Numbered from the stretch's first letter, positions 1-11,262 are shown. The stretch is DNA of 64,000 nucleotides from Mycobacterium colombiense (GCF_001953985.1 NZ_MBEI01000001.1:62001-126000), one strand, 5' to 3'. Made by a program: numbers and translations. The notes: a model not told the origin generated them from the sequence alone.

Positions 1-1011
1 CACTGGCGGCCCGTCCTCGCCCTTGCCCTGATTGCTGGGCTGGTCGCCGGATGCCACGGCGGAGCCAGCGATGCCGTCGGCGGCGGTGGGCTGTCCGACG
101 CGCGCACCAGCATCACGCTGGTCGCCTACTCGGTCCCAGAACCGGGGTGGAGCAAGATAATTCCGGCGTTCAATGCCTCCGACGAGGGCAAGGGCGTGCA
201 GGTGGTCACCTCCTACGGGGCCTCCGGTGACCAGTCCCGCGGCGTGGTCGACGGCAAGCCGGCCGACGTGGTGAACTTCTCCGTCGAACCCGACATCGCT
301 CGACTGGTCAAGGCGGGCAAGGTTTCCAAGGACTGGAATACCGACGCCACCAAGGGAATTCCGTTCGGCTCGGTGGTCACGCTGGTGGTGCGGAAGGGTA
401 ATCCGAAGAACATCAAGGATTGGGATGACCTGTTGCGGCCGGGCGTCGAGGTCATCACGCCCAGCCCGCTGAGTTCCGGATCGGCCAAGTGGAATCTGCT
501 GGCGCCGTACGCCGTTAAGAGTGAAGGCGGCGCCCACAGCGACGCGGGCGTGGCTTTCATCAAGAAGTTGGTGACCGAGCACGTCAAGTTGCGTCCCGGA
601 TCGGGGCGGGAAGCCACCGATGTCTTCGTGCAGGGCAGCGGTGACGTATTGATCAGCTACGAGAACGAGGCCATCGCTACTGAGCGGGCGGGAAAGCCGG
701 TCGAGCACATCAACCCGCCGCAGACGTTCAGGATCGACAATCCGGTGGCCGTGGTCAACACCAGCCCGCACCTGGATGCCGCCGTCGCCTTCAAGAACTT
801 CCAATACACGGCCGCGGCCCAAAAGGTCTGGGCGCAGGCCGGTTTCCGCCCGGTCGATCCGGCCGTCGCCGCCGACTTCCGCAACCAGTACCCGGCGCCG
901 GCGAAGCTGTGGACCATCGCCGACCTGGGCGGCTGGGCCACCGCGGATCCGCAGCTGTTCGACAAGAACGCCGGCAGCATCACCAAGATCTACACGAAGG
1001 CCACCGGATGA
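1..1011 (+). CDS. subI: Sulfate ABC transporter substrate-binding lipoprotein SubI (5' truncated by window)
   Basis: The reading frame is open from base 1, so the true start lies outside the window; 336 residues are visible. The first visible residues form a hydrophobic signal ending in a lipobox (LVAGC, Cys at about base 52), so the product is an exported lipoprotein that captures sulfate or thiosulfate at the cell surface. The body (SYGASGDQSRGV near the start, GSGREATDVFVQGSGDVLISYENEA in two stretches further on) follows the periplasmic sulfate-binding family. Its stop overlaps the cysT start (ATGA at 1008-1011), which indicates translational coupling with the permeases. This is the first visible gene of subI-cysT-cysW-cysA1, and its promoter is outside the window. 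Confidence 0.93.
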   Translation, partial: HWRPVLALALIAGLVAGCHGGASDAVGGGGLSDARTSITLVAYSVPEPGWSKIIPAFNASDEGKGVQVVTSYGASGDQSRGVVDGKPADVVNFSVEPDIARLVKAGKVSKDWNTDATKGIPFGSVVTLVVRKGNPKNIKDWDDLLRPGVEVITPSPLSSGSAKWNLLAPYAVKSEGGAHSDAGVAFIKKLVTEHVKLRPGSGREATDVFVQGSGDVLISYENEAIATERAGKPVEHINPPQTFRIDNPVAVVNTSPHLDAAVAFKNFQYTAAAQKVWAQAGFRPVDPAVAADFRNQYPAPAKLWTIADLGGWATADPQLFDKNAGSITKIYTKATG

Positions 1012-1880
1012 CGGCCATCACGCCGGACCCGCTGGCAATCCGGCCCGAGCTCAGCGGTGACACCCCACCAGGACCGCTTCCGGGGCGCGGCCGCGGAACC
1101 ACCGCCCTTCGGGTCGGGGCGGCCACGGTGTGGCTGTCGGTCATCGTGCTGCTGCCGCTGGCGGCGATCGCCTGGCAATCCGCGGGCGGCGGCTGGCACG
1201 CCTTCTGGCTGGCGGTCTCCTCCAACGCCGCGGTCGAGTCGTTCCGGGTGACCCTGACGATCTCGGCCGGTGTCACCGTGCTCAACCTGGTCTTCGGCCT
1301 GGTGATCGCGTGGGTGCTGGTGCGTGACGACTTTCCGGGCAAGCGGCTCGTCGACGCGATCATCGATTTGCCGTTCGCTCTGCCCACCATCGTCGCCAGC
1401 CTGGTGATGCTGGCGTTGTACGGCAACAACAGCCCGATCGGCCTGCACCTGCAGCACACGTCATGGGGTGTGACGGTGGCGCTGGCCTTCGTCACGCTGC
1501 CGTTCGTGGTGCGCGCCGTGCAGCCGGTGCTGCTGGAATTGGATCGCGAAACCGAGGAGGCCGCGGCGTCGCTGGGTGCCAGCGGCCCGAAGATCTTCAC
1601 CTCCGTGGTGCTGCCGTCGCTGCTGCCCGCGTTGTTATCCGGTGCGGGCCTGGCCTTCTCACGGGCGATCGGCGAATTCGGATCCGTGGTGCTCATCGGC
1701 GGCGCGGTGCCGGGCAAGACCGAAGTGTCGTCGCAGTGGATACGTACCCTGATCGAAAACGACGACCGCACCGGCGCCGCCGCCATTTCGATTGTGCTGT
1801 TGGCCATCTCGTTTGTCGTGCTGCTCATCCTGCGGGTCGTGGGCGGACACGCGGCCAAGCGAGAGGAGCTGTCCGCATGA
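1008..1880 (+). CDS. cysT: Sulfate ABC transporter permease CysT
   Basis: This is a 290-residue inner-membrane permease of the sulfate/thiosulfate importer. I chose the ATG at 1008 because it overlaps the subI stop by four bases; an open frame upstream would run back into subI. The N-terminal 35 residues are polar, then come about six membrane segments. The EAA loop that contacts the ATPase is visible as [17 protein letters not shown] (about residues 180-196), and [20 protein letters not shown] is typical of CysT/CysW. It pairs with CysW to form the transmembrane channel, with SubI delivering the substrate and CysA giving ATPase power. The stop overlaps the cysW start at 1877-1880. Confidence 0.95.
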   Translation: MTAITPDPLAIRPELSGDTPPGPLPGRGRGTTALRVGAATVWLSVIVLLPLAAIAWQSAGGGWHAFWLAVSSNAAVESFRVTLTISAGVTVLNLVFGLVIAWVLVRDDFPGKRLVDAIIDLPFALPTIVASLVMLALYGNNSPIGLHLQHTSWGVTVALAFVTLPFVVRAVQPVLLELDRETEEAAASLGASGPKIFTSVVLPSLLPALLSGAGLAFSRAIGEFGSVVLIGGAVPGKTEVSSQWIRTLIENDDRTGAAAISIVLLAISFVVLLILRVVGGHAAKREELSA

Positions 1881-2695
1881 CATCGTCTGCGGGAGTGCGC
1901 TACTGGTTGCGGTTCATCGCGCTCGGATACATCTTCGTGCTGCTGGTCGTTCCGGTGGCGTTGATCCTGTGGCGGACCTTTCAGCCCGGGCTCGGCCAGT
2001 TCTACGCCTGGGTGAGCACACCCGCCGCGATATCGGCGCTGAACCTGACGCTGCTGGTGGTGGCCATCGTGGTGCCCCTCAACGTCGTCTTCGGAATTCC
2101 CACGGCATTGGTGCTCGCGCGCAACAGGTTTCGTGGCAAGGGCGTGCTGCAGGCCGTCATAGATCTGCCGTTCGCGGTCTCGCCCGTCATTGTGGGCGTC
2201 GCGCTGATCGTGTTGTGGGGGTCGGCCGGTGCGCTCGGGTTCGTGGAGCAGGACCTCGGGTTCAAGATCATCTTCGGGCTGCCGGGAATCGTGCTCGCCA
2301 GCATCTTCGTCACGCTGCCATTCGTGGTGCGCGAAGTGGAGCCGGTGCTGCACGAGCTGGGTACCGACCAGGAGGAGGCGGCGGCCACCCTGGGTTCGGG
2401 CTGGTGGCAGACCTTCTGGCGGATCACGCTGCCGTCCATCCGGTGGGGTCTGACGTACGGCATCGTGTTGACCATCGCACGTACCCTGGGGGAATACGGT
2501 GCCGTGCTCATGGTGTCGTCGAACCTGCCGGGGAAGTCGCAGACACTGACATTGCTTGTCTCCGACCGCTACAACCGCGGTGCGGAGTACGGCGCCTACG
2601 CGCTGTCCACGCTGTTGATGGGAGTTGCCGTGCTGGTGTTGGTTTTCCAGGTGGTGCTCGACGCACGCCGGGCACGAGCGGCCAGACAGGCCTGA
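1877..2695 (+). CDS. cysW: Sulfate ABC transporter permease CysW
   Basis: This is a 272-residue permease, the second membrane subunit of the sulfate importer. The ATG at 1877 overlaps the cysT stop (ATGA). A first membrane helix follows at once ([15 protein letters not shown]). The EAA loop is at [20 protein letters not shown], and [20 protein letters not shown] is the CysW counterpart of the Cys[12 protein letters not shown] stretch. The two permeases are clearly related to each other, consistent with a heterodimer formed after duplication. Eight bases separate its stop from the cysA start, so all four genes are probably one transcript. Confidence 0.95.
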   Translation: MTSSAGVRYWLRFIALGYIFVLLVVPVALILWRTFQPGLGQFYAWVSTPAAISALNLTLLVVAIVVPLNVVFGIPTALVLARNRFRGKGVLQAVIDLPFAVSPVIVGVALIVLWGSAGALGFVEQDLGFKIIFGLPGIVLASIFVTLPFVVREVEPVLHELGTDQEEAAATLGSGWWQTFWRITLPSIRWGLTYGIVLTIARTLGEYGAVLMVSSNLPGKSQTLTLLVSDRYNRGAEYGAYALSTLLMGVAVLVLVFQVVLDARRARAARQA

Positions 2696-2703
2696 CGAGG
2701 GGA

Positions 2704-3792
2704 ATGACCGTGACCGACGCCGGCACCAAACGCGACGACCTCGCCATCATCGTGCGTGACGCCAACAAGCGTTATGGCGATTTCGTCGCCCTCGACCATG
2801 TGGACTTCGTGGTTCCCACCGGCTCGCTGACGGCCCTGCTGGGTCCCAGCGGTTCGGGCAAATCGACCCTGCTGCGCACCATCGCCGGCCTCGACCAGCC
2901 CGACACCGGAACCGTCACGATCTACGGTCGTGACGTGACCCGGGTGCCGCCGCAGCGCCGCGGAATCGGGTTCGTGTTCCAGCACTACGCGGCGTTCAAG
3001 CACCTGACCGTCCGCGACAACGTGGCCTACGGGCTCAAGGTCCGCAAGCGGCCCAAAGCCGAGATCAAAGCCAAAGTCGACAACCTGCTGGAAGTGGTGG
3101 GGCTGAGCGGGTTTCAGGCACGCTACCCCAACCAGCTGTCCGGCGGTCAGCGACAGCGGATGGCGCTGGCCCGGGCGCTGGCCGTCGATCCGCAGGTGCT
3201 GCTGCTCGACGAGCCGTTCGGCGCGCTGGACGCCAAGGTGCGCGAGGATCTGCGCGCATGGCTGCGGCGCCTGCACGACGAGGTGCACGTGACCACGGTG
3301 CTGGTCACCCACGACCAGGCCGAGGCGCTGGACCTGGCCGACCGGATCGCGGTGCTGAACCAGGGCCGCGTCGAGCAGGTCGGATCCCCCACCGACGTTT
3401 ATGACACCCCGGCGAACGCGTTCGTGATGTCGTTCCTCGGGGCGGTGTCCACCCTGAACGGCACCCTGGTGCGGCCGCACGATATCCGGGTGGGCCGCAA
3501 CCCCGAGATGGCGATCGCCGGGGGGGATGGCACCGCCGATTCAGTCGGGGTGGTGCGCGCCGTCGTCGACCGAGTGGTAACCCTCGGTTTCGAGGTGCGC
3601 GTCGAGTTGACCAGCGCCGCCACCGGCGGTTTCTTCACCGCCCAGATCACGCGCGGCGACGCCGAGGCGCTGGCGCTGCGCGAGGGGGACACCGTCTACG
3701 TGCGTGCCACCCGAGTCCCGCCGATCGCCCTTGAGGCCGCAGCCGACGCGCGCCGCGCCGATGAGGACGAGAACACGCTGACGTCGGCCTGA
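2704..3792 (+). CDS. cysA1: Sulfate ABC transporter ATP-binding protein CysA1
   Basis: This 362-residue cytoplasmic ATPase energises sulfate import. The nucleotide-binding domain has the Walker [10 protein letters not shown] (about residue 48), the signature LSGGQRQR, the Walker [12 protein letters not shown] and the H-loop [14 protein letters not shown]-terminal domain from about residue 240 ([13 protein letters not shown] onwards) has the TOBE-like regulatory fold usual in CysA. The ATG at 2704 was chosen because the family motif begins soon after and it is preceded by GAGGGGA. The gene ends 31 bases before the end of the reverse-strand cysH, so the two sulfur operons converge. Confidence 0.95.
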   Translation: MTVTDAGTKRDDLAIIVRDANKRYGDFVALDHVDFVVPTGSLTALLGPSGSGKSTLLRTIAGLDQPDTGTVTIYGRDVTRVPPQRRGIGFVFQHYAAFKHLTVRDNVAYGLKVRKRPKAEIKAKVDNLLEVVGLSGFQARYPNQLSGGQRQRMALARALAVDPQVLLLDEPFGALDAKVREDLRAWLRRLHDEVHVTTVLVTHDQAEALDLADRIAVLNQGRVEQVGSPTDVYDTPANAFVMSFLGAVSTLNGTLVRPHDIRVGRNPEMAIAGGDGTADSVGVVRAVVDRVVTLGFEVRVELTSAATGGFFTAQITRGDAEALALREGDTVYVRATRVPPIALEAAADARRADEDENTLTSA

Positions 3793-3823
3793 CGGCCGGA
3801 TTCGTCTCGTCGCACGTCTGTCG

Positions 3824-4567
3824 CTACGACGCGTGCAGCCCGCATTCGGTCTTGGCCCGTCCCTGCCAGCGTCCGCTGCGCGGGTCGGCGCCCGCCAGCG
3901 GCTTGGCCGTGCACGGCGCGCAACCGATCGACGAATACCCGTCGTACATAAGCGGATTGACCAGCACGCTGTGCTCGTCGATGTAGTTTTGCACGTCCTC
4001 GTCGGACCATTCGACCAGCGGGTTGACCTTCACCAGCTTGAACCCCTCGTCGAAGCCGACCACCGGGGCGTTGGCGCGCGCGGCGGTCTCACCCCGGCGC
4101 AGCCCGGTCACCCAGGCGGAGTATCCGCGCAGCGTCTTGCCCAGCGGCTCGACCTTGCGTAGCCGGCAGCACTCACCGGGGTCCCGCGCGAACAGGTCCT
4201 TGCCCAGCATTCTGTCCTGCTCGGCGACGCTCTGCTCGGGCGTGACGTTGAGCACCCGGATGTCATACACCGACTCGATCGCGTCCCGGGTGCCGATGGT
4301 CTCCACGAAGTGATAACCCGTGTCCAGGAACACCACCGGAACGCCCGGACGCGCCTTGGCCGCCAGATCGATCAACACGGCCTCCTGCATGCTGGAAGCC
4401 ACCACGTAGTTGCAGGTGGCCCAGCCACGCGGACCGTTGATGCCGCCGAACGTCTCGTCAGTCCAACGCAATACGTCGGCGGCACTGGCGCCCTCCAGCT
4501 CGGCCGCCCCGCGGGCGGCAAGCGCCCGCAGCTCGGCTTCTGGAAGTTTGGTCGTTCGTTCGCTCAT
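3824..4567 (-). CDS. cysH: Adenylylsulfate (APS) reductase CysH
   Basis: This 247-residue enzyme reduces adenylylsulfate to sulfite using thioredoxin. The [4Fe-4S] cysteines that mark the APS-using type are present: a CC pair (GECCRLRKVEPL) and CxxC (IGCAPC). The C-terminal catalytic motif ends in KTECGLH. The start MSERTTKLPE at 4567 overlaps the sirA stop (ATGA, 4567-4564), so an upstream in-frame ATG inside sirA is unlikely to be used. Sulfite made here is the substrate of SirA, encoded just upstream in the same operon. It is likely co-regulated by the cysteine leader peptide ahead of sirA. Confidence 0.95.
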   Translation of the reverse strand: MSERTTKLPEAELRALAARGAAELEGASAADVLRWTDETFGGINGPRGWATCNYVVASSMQEAVLIDLAAKARPGVPVVFLDTGYHFVETIGTRDAIESVYDIRVLNVTPEQSVAEQDRMLGKDLFARDPGECCRLRKVEPLGKTLRGYSAWVTGLRRGETAARANAPVVGFDEGFKLVKVNPLVEWSDEDVQNYIDEHSVLVNPLMYDGYSSIGCAPCTAKPLAGADPRSGRWQGRAKTECGLHAS

Positions 4568-6231
4568 CGCAAATCGTCCTCGTCTGCCCTCATAGCCCAC
4601 TGTGCGAAACGTTCACCCTCGCCGCGATATTTCAGGAAGTTGCGTGTGACCCGCTCGATGTAGTCGCCGAGCTCGTCGCTGGTGACCTTGTGCTGGCGCA
4701 GTTTTCGACCAAAGCCGCTGTCCAGGCCCAGGCTGCCGCCCAGGTGCACCTGGAAACCCTCGACCGAGCCGCCCTCACCGTCGTCGACCATCTGGCCCTT
4801 CAGCCCGATGTCGGCGACCTGGATGCGGGCGCATGAATTGGGACAACCGTTGAGGTTGACGGTGATCGGCACGTCGAGCTGCTCGTTGATGTCCGCGAGG
4901 CGGCTTTCCAGCTCGGGCACCAAAGACTGTGCCTTGACCCGGGTTTCGGCGAAGGACAACTTGCAGAATTCGATCCCCGTGCACGCCATCACATTCCGCC
5001 GCCAATGCGACGGCCGTGACTGCAGGCCGAGCGCCTCCAGGCCGTCGATCAGTTCGTCGAGCTTGTCGTCGGGCACATCGAGGATGACCAGCTTCTGGTA
5101 GGGGGTGAGCCGGATCCGATCCGAGCCGGCCCGCTCGGCGAGGTCGGCCACCGCGGTGAGGATGGTGCCCGACACCCGGCCCGCGATCGAGGCGACGCCC
5201 ACCGCGTTGAGGCCATTCTTGAGCCGCTGCACGCCCACGTGATCGATCGGGTGCTTCAGCGGCTCGGGAGCCGGGCCGTCGATCAGCGGACGCTTGAGGT
5301 ACTCCTGTTCGAGAACTTCACGGAATTTTTCAATGCCCCAGTCCTTGATCAGGAACTTCAGCCGCGCCTTGGACCGCAGCCGCCGATAGCCGTAGTCGCG
5401 GAAGATCGACGTCACCGCGTTCCATACCTCGGGCACCTCTTCGAGCGGCACCCAGGCGCCGACCCGCTGGGCCAGCATCGGGTTGGTCGACAGTCCGCCA
5501 CCCACCCACAGGTCCAGCCCCGGGCCGTGCTCGGGGTGGTTGACGCCGATGAACGCGATGTCGTTGACCTCGTGCACCACATCCTGCAGACCCGAGATCG
5601 CGGTCTTGTACTTGCGCGGCAGGTCGGCGAAGTCGGGCTGACCGATGTAGCGGCGCGCGATCTCGTCGATGGCCCAGCTGGGGTCGAGCACCTCGTCCAG
5701 CGACTCGCCGGCCAGCGGCGAGCCCAGGATCACGCGGGGGCAGTCACCGCACGCCTCGGCGGTCTGCAGTCCGACCTCGGCCAGCCGCCGCCAGATCTCG
5801 GGGACGTTCTCCACCTCGATCCAGTGGTACTGCACGTTCTCGCGGTCGGTGATGTCGGCGGTGTCGCGGCCGAATTCGGTGGAAATCTGGCCCACGGTGC
5901 GCAGCGCGGCCGCCGACAGCGCGCCGCCGTCGCACCGCACCCGCATCATGAAGTACCTGGCTTCCAGCAAGTCGGCGTTGTCGTCGCCGGTGAACGTGCC
6001 GTCGTAGCCCTGTTCGCGCTGGGTGTACAGGCCCCACCAGCGGAAACGGCCCCGCAGGTCGCTTTTGTCGATGCTGTCGAAACCGTTCTGCGCGTAGACC
6101 GTCTCGATGCGCTCCCGCACGTCCAGCGGGGCGCCGGCCTGCTTCATCTCTTCGTTCGGGTTCAGCGGCTCACGATTTCCCAGTGCCCATTGGCCCTCGT
6201 TACGGGGCTTTGCGGCTCGGGCGGTGGTCAT
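4564..6231 (-). CDS. sirA: Ferredoxin-dependent sulfite reductase SirA (NirA)
   Basis: This 555-residue enzyme carries out the six-electron reduction of sulfite to sulfide, with siroheme and a [4Fe-4S] cluster. The cluster and siroheme ligands are visible as CTGIEFC and NGCPNSC, giving the family pattern C-x5-C ... C-x3-C. The two half-repeats of the nitrite/sulfite reductase fold are both complete. WWGLYTQREQGYDGTF and ACGDCPRVILGSP match the regions that hold the Tyr-Cys pair described for the mycobacterial enzyme. The start at 6231 has AGAGGAGA about 11 bases upstream. The gene was once annotated as nitrite reductase (nirA); the operon with cysH supports sulfite as the substrate. Confidence 0.95.
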   Translation of the reverse strand: MTTARAAKPRNEGQWALGNREPLNPNEEMKQAGAPLDVRERIETVYAQNGFDSIDKSDLRGRFRWWGLYTQREQGYDGTFTGDDNADLLEARYFMMRVRCDGGALSAAALRTVGQISTEFGRDTADITDRENVQYHWIEVENVPEIWRRLAEVGLQTAEACGDCPRVILGSPLAGESLDEVLDPSWAIDEIARRYIGQPDFADLPRKYKTAISGLQDVVHEVNDIAFIGVNHPEHGPGLDLWVGGGLSTNPMLAQRVGAWVPLEEVPEVWNAVTSIFRDYGYRRLRSKARLKFLIKDWGIEKFREVLEQEYLKRPLIDGPAPEPLKHPIDHVGVQRLKNGLNAVGVASIAGRVSGTILTAVADLAERAGSDRIRLTPYQKLVILDVPDDKLDELIDGLEALGLQSRPSHWRRNVMACTGIEFCKLSFAETRVKAQSLVPELESRLADINEQLDVPITVNLNGCPNSCARIQVADIGLKGQMVDDGEGGSVEGFQVHLGGSLGLDSGFGRKLRQHKVTSDELGDYIERVTRNFLKYRGEGERFAQWAMRADEDDLR

Positions 6232-6346
6232 CGGAAGTTCTCTCCTCTAAAAAGATCGCCAGCGCGGCCAGCACAGTTCACCGGCACTTTTGGGCGGCGC
6301 GGAAACGTCGGCCGGCTGGAGACACAGGGGACCTGGGTCTACCACG

Positions 6347-6439
6347 TCAAGGCAGACAGATACAGCTGCAAACGCGCTTGAGATCGATGTGCCGTCGAGC
6401 CACGAGCACGATGTGCGGGCTGGGCTGGGCGACAGTCAC
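6347..6439 (-). CDS. Cysteine-rich leader peptide upstream of sirA-cysH
   Basis: A 30-codon reading frame starts with GTG at 6439 and ends with TGA at 6347-6349, 115 bases before sirA. The peptide contains ARRHIDLKRV followed by CSCIC and then LP-stop. The RRHIDLKRV core followed by clustered cysteines is the pattern of the actinobacterial cysteine-responsive leader peptides found ahead of sulfur assimilation genes. It probably couples sirA-cysH expression to Cys-tRNA supply: slow translation of the Cys codons would change leader folding. A CACAAT hexamer ends six bases before the GTG, so the message may be leaderless. The exact RNA switch was not resolved by eye. Confidence 0.8.
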   Translation of the reverse strand: MTVAQPSPHIVLVARRHIDLKRVCSCICLP

Positions 6440-6445
6440 GCCACC

Positions 6446-6451
6446 ATTGTG
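6446..6451 (-). promoter_or_regulatory. Possible -10 element for the sirA leader transcript
   Basis: On the reverse strand the hexamer CACAAT ends six bases before the GTG of the cysteine leader peptide. That spacing would place the transcription start on the start codon, as is common for leaderless mycobacterial leader peptides. No convincing -35 was found at 16-18 bases. This is suggestive only. Confidence 0.35.
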
Positions 6452-6639
6452 CCATGGATGCCGAAGGGCCATGCGAGCAGGTCAAATCTTGGCTCACGGT
6501 GATTAAAATTGCCGGGCAACCCTGGCAGATTTACCCGCAAAACCCGGGAAATTGATGAAGCCGCTCCCGACCGACCGGTCGCCGTTGCGGCCGGGATCGG
6601 CGCCCCGGCGCTGCCCGGTTGATCGTGGGATCATTTGGC

Positions 6640-7812
6640 ATGGCCATTCGCGAGGAAACGGTCGACCTGCCCGACGTCGGGGTGGTCGCCGGGCAGTCGT
6701 TTGGCATCTATGTGCATGTGCCGTTCTGTGTAACCCGTTGCGGCTACTGCGATTTCAACACCTACACCCCGGCTGAGCTGGGTGGTGTCAATCCGGACGC
6801 CTGGCTCAGCGCACTGGGAAAGGAACTGGAACTGGCGGCCGCGAGGTTGCAGGCGCCGCCGGTGAACACCGTGTTTGTCGGTGGCGGGACGCCCTCCCTA
6901 CTGGGGGGCTCGCGGATGGCGACGCTGCTGGGCATGGTGCGCCAACACTTCACGCTGGCAGCCGATGCCGAGGTCACCACCGAGGCCAACCCCGAATCCG
7001 CCTGGCCGGATTTCTTCGACGCCATCCGCGCGGCCGGCTACACCCGGGTATCGCTGGGGATGCAGTCGGTGGCGCCGAGGGTATTGGGCGTCCTCGATCG
7101 CATCCACACGCCGAACCGGTCCGCGGCCGCAGCCCGCGAGGCGCTGGCCGCTGGCTTCGAGCACGTCAGCCTCGATTTGATCTACGGAACTCCGGGGGAG
7201 TCCGACGACGACCTGTTGTGCTCGGTCGACACCGCCATCGAGACCGGTGTGGATCACGTGTCCGCCTATGCGCTGGTCGTCGAGGAAGGCACCGCGCTGG
7301 CCCGGCGAGTCCGGCGCGGCGAACTGGCCGCACCCGATGACGACGTGCTGGCCCACCGCTACGAATTGGTGGATGCGCGGCTGTCGCAGGCGGGATTGTC
7401 TTGGTACGAGGTGTCCAATTGGGCGCGACCCGGCGGTGAGTGCCGCCACAACCTCGGCTACTGGGATGGTGGCCAGTGGTGGGGCGCGGGGCCGGGCGCA
7501 CACGGCTATCTCGGTACGACGCGCTGGTGGAATGTCAAGCACCCGAACGCATATGCGGAGCGGTTGGGCGCGGCGGCGCTGCCGGTGGCCGGATTCGAGC
7601 AGCTGGATGCCGAAGCCCTGCACACCGAGGACGTGCTATTGAAAACCCGTCTGCGCCAAGGACTCCCAGCCGAATTGCTGAATCCGGCCGAGCGCGAGCG
7701 TGCCGAGGGCGTGGTGGCCGACGGGTTGCTGGTGTCCGAAGGTGACAGGCTGGTCCTGACGCCGCGCGGACGCCTGCTGGCCGACGGCGTGGTGCGAACG
7801 CTATTGGGATAG
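6640..7812 (+). CDS. hemN: Radical SAM coproporphyrinogen dehydrogenase-like protein HemW/HemN
   Basis: This 390-residue cytoplasmic radical SAM protein has the cluster motif HVPFCVTRCGYCDFNTY (CxxxCxxC) near residue 30, then FVGGGTPSLL and EANPES typical of the HemN/HemW family. The lengths and the motif context fit HemW (heme chaperone type) at least as well as true oxygen-independent coproporphyrinogen oxidase. Its position next to sirA matches the gene called hemN in M. tuberculosis. I took the ATG at 6640 rather than the TTG at 6619, because the ATG is the stronger codon and the residues between carry no family signal. Confidence 0.9.
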   Translation: MAIREETVDLPDVGVVAGQSFGIYVHVPFCVTRCGYCDFNTYTPAELGGVNPDAWLSALGKELELAAARLQAPPVNTVFVGGGTPSLLGGSRMATLLGMVRQHFTLAADAEVTTEANPESAWPDFFDAIRAAGYTRVSLGMQSVAPRVLGVLDRIHTPNRSAAAAREALAAGFEHVSLDLIYGTPGESDDDLLCSVDTAIETGVDHVSAYALVVEEGTALARRVRRGELAAPDDDVLAHRYELVDARLSQAGLSWYEVSNWARPGGECRHNLGYWDGGQWWGAGPGAHGYLGTTRWWNVKHPNAYAERLGAAALPVAGFEQLDAEALHTEDVLLKTRLRQGLPAELLNPAERERAEGVVADGLLVSEGDRLVLTPRGRLLADGVVRTLLG

Positions 7813-7829
7813 CGGCGTTCTCCGCGTGA

Positions 7830-9071
7830 TCAGACCCCGAACCAATGCTCGAAGACGCGGGCGATCTCGATGTAGAGCGGGATCCCCACGGTGACGTTGT
7901 AGGAGAACGTCAGGCCCAGTGAGGCGGCCAGCGGCAACGTCGGGCTCGCTTCCGGGATCGCCAGGCGCTGCACCGCCGGAACGGCGATGTAGGACGCCGC
8001 ACCGCACAGGACCGCGAACAAGACGTAGGTTCCGGTCTTGAAGTCGGTGTGGGTCAGCGATGCGTAGCTGCAGGCGACGAAGATGCCCAGTGTCGCAAAG
8101 ACATTCGGCGCCACCAGGCCGAAGACGATGAATCCGGGACCGGCCGCGCGGAGATCCTTCAACTTGCGTGACGCCGTCATCCCCATCTCGAGCAGGAACA
8201 GACATAGCACGCCCTGGAAGGCCAAGACGAAGAATTTATCGTCGTCGGCGACGACCTTCTGTCCCTGCAGCCCACTGACGAGGCCGATGATGATGCCGCC
8301 CATCAACAGGACCAGGCCGGGGTTGAGGAAGACCTCCTGGAACAGCTCCCGGGAGAAGATGGGCACCCTCTTGCCTTTGGGGCGCGCCGGGCTCTGGTCA
8401 GCCTCCCAATCGGAGTGCTCCAGCTTTTCCAGCGAGAGCTCCAGCTCCTGCTCGATGGCGGCTTCCTCTTGGCTCTCGAGGCTCTGCCCGTGCGGAGGAC
8501 GCGCGGCGGTCCCGGGTCCGACCCCGACCTTGACCGGCGGCGTGTAGCCGGCCTCGTCGGGCATGTAGCCGGCGGAGTCCATGCCCCGATGCCGCAGTCG
8601 GGCAACGAAATACAGCGCCACCAAGCAGCCCGGGATCTCCATCACGGCGAGCATCACCGGCATGTACGCGTTGAAGGCGATGTTCACTGCGGCCAGGACG
8701 GCCACGCAGGTGGCGAACGTTCCCGCCGAGTCCGACCCGTAGTAGCCGGCGACAGTTGCGCGGTCGACCTTTCGGAGTGATTTCAGGCGGCCGAGGCCCA
8801 GGTAGGCCAGGCCGCCGATCAGACAGTTCAGCACGAAGCCCAGGACCATGAAGCCCACGATGGCCCCGACACTCGACGCACTGACCTGTGCGAGTTCCTC
8901 CCCGCCGTGCCAGCCGATGGCCAGCAACAGGTACATGGTCAATCCCTGATAGATGACGTAGGGGAATTCGAAGCGCACCTTGAGAATGGGAATCAAGAAG
9001 CCGAAGTAAAAGAACAACAGAAGCGGTTTGAACAAGTTATGCGTGAAGTTGTGCCAGAACTCTTGCAGCAT
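7830..9071 (-). CDS. SbtA-family (sodium-dependent bicarbonate transporter-like) membrane protein
   Basis: This is a 413-residue polytopic membrane protein with about ten helices in two halves. A charged cytoplasmic linker lies between them (about residues 185-245, with ESQEEAAIEQELELSLEKLE). The architecture and motifs (GYYGSDSAGTFATCVAVL in the first half; GAASYIAVPAVQRLAIPEASPTL in two parts in the second) fit the cyanobacterial SbtA / DUF897 family. Position and orientation next to hemN match Rv2387 of M. tuberculosis. GGAGG sits five bases before the ATG at 9071. Bicarbonate as substrate is inferred from the family. Mycobacteria could use it to feed acetyl-CoA and pyruvate carboxylases. 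Confidence 0.8.
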   Translation of the reverse strand: MLQEFWHNFTHNLFKPLLLFFYFGFLIPILKVRFEFPYVIYQGLTMYLLLAIGWHGGEELAQVSASSVGAIVGFMVLGFVLNCLIGGLAYLGLGRLKSLRKVDRATVAGYYGSDSAGTFATCVAVLAAVNIAFNAYMPVMLAVMEIPGCLVALYFVARLRHRGMDSAGYMPDEAGYTPPVKVGVGPGTAARPPHGQSLESQEEAAIEQELELSLEKLEHSDWEADQSPARPKGKRVPIFSRELFQEVFLNPGLVLLMGGIIIGLVSGLQGQKVVADDDKFFVLAFQGVLCLFLLEMGMTASRKLKDLRAAGPGFIVFGLVAPNVFATLGIFVACSYASLTHTDFKTGTYVLFAVLCGAASYIAVPAVQRLAIPEASPTLPLAASLGLTFSYNVTVGIPLYIEIARVFEHWFGV

Positions 9072-9349
9072 CGATGCCTCCGTTGGTTAGAGCGCTGATC
9101 TGGGGAAGCACTGTCCGCAAGCGGAGCAATCACGAAACATCCCGACGACCGTCAAGAATTTATCCCCGCCGCTGGCCCGACGCCACTTGGCAGCACACAG
9201 GGTGTCGGACGCCGGTGCGGTTGTTGATAAGCGGCAAACCTGCTGGTCAGAGCCGGATCACCCGCGCGAAATTCCCCCTGCGGGGCCGCTACCGCTGCCG
9301 CTAGTTTGGTGTGAAGGTGCTGTGCATTTACTGTGGAGTCAATAGAGCG

Positions 9350-9562
9350 TCAGCGCGCAGAAGGGACGAGCGAGGGCCTGACACCGGCTCCCTTTTTGCG
9401 GTGCGTTACAGAGAGCCACGCCGACGGCGAGTAATGCGTCGTGATTTCCTCGAAACCGTCGACCCGGGACACCGAAAGCACGCCGGTCTGTGGATTTATC
9501 TCGAGCTCGTCGCCTTCGCTTGCGTGCACTTCCTCGCCGTTGAAAAGCCGGATTATGAACAC
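9350..9562 (-). CDS. Small conserved-looking cytoplasmic protein, function unknown
   Basis: A 70-residue protein starts with GTG at 9562, preceded by an excellent GGAGGA seven bases upstream. The sequence is acidic and ordered-looking in its first two thirds (FIIRLFNGEEVHASEGDELE, then NPQTGVLSVSRVDGFEE) and basic at the end. There is no signal peptide, membrane segment or cysteine. The alternation of short beta-like stretches suggests a small beta-sheet fold. It lies between the SbtA-like gene and mbtI on the opposite strand from mbtI. I do not recognise a named family. Confidence 0.6.
   Translation of the reverse strand: MFIIRLFNGEEVHASEGDELEINPQTGVLSVSRVDGFEEITTHYSPSAWLSVTHRKKGAGVRPSLVPSAR

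Positions 9563-11262
<1,700 letters not shown>

Noticed and set aside
980..2353. Long reverse-strand frame opposite cysT and cysW
   Set aside because: It is a His/Arg/Gln-rich shadow of the GC-rich permease genes, with no motif and no ribosome site; the forward genes have full family signatures.
5239..6381. Long forward frame opposite sirA
   Set aside because: Mirror of the sirA codon pattern; the encoded protein has no domain and the reverse-strand gene is certain.
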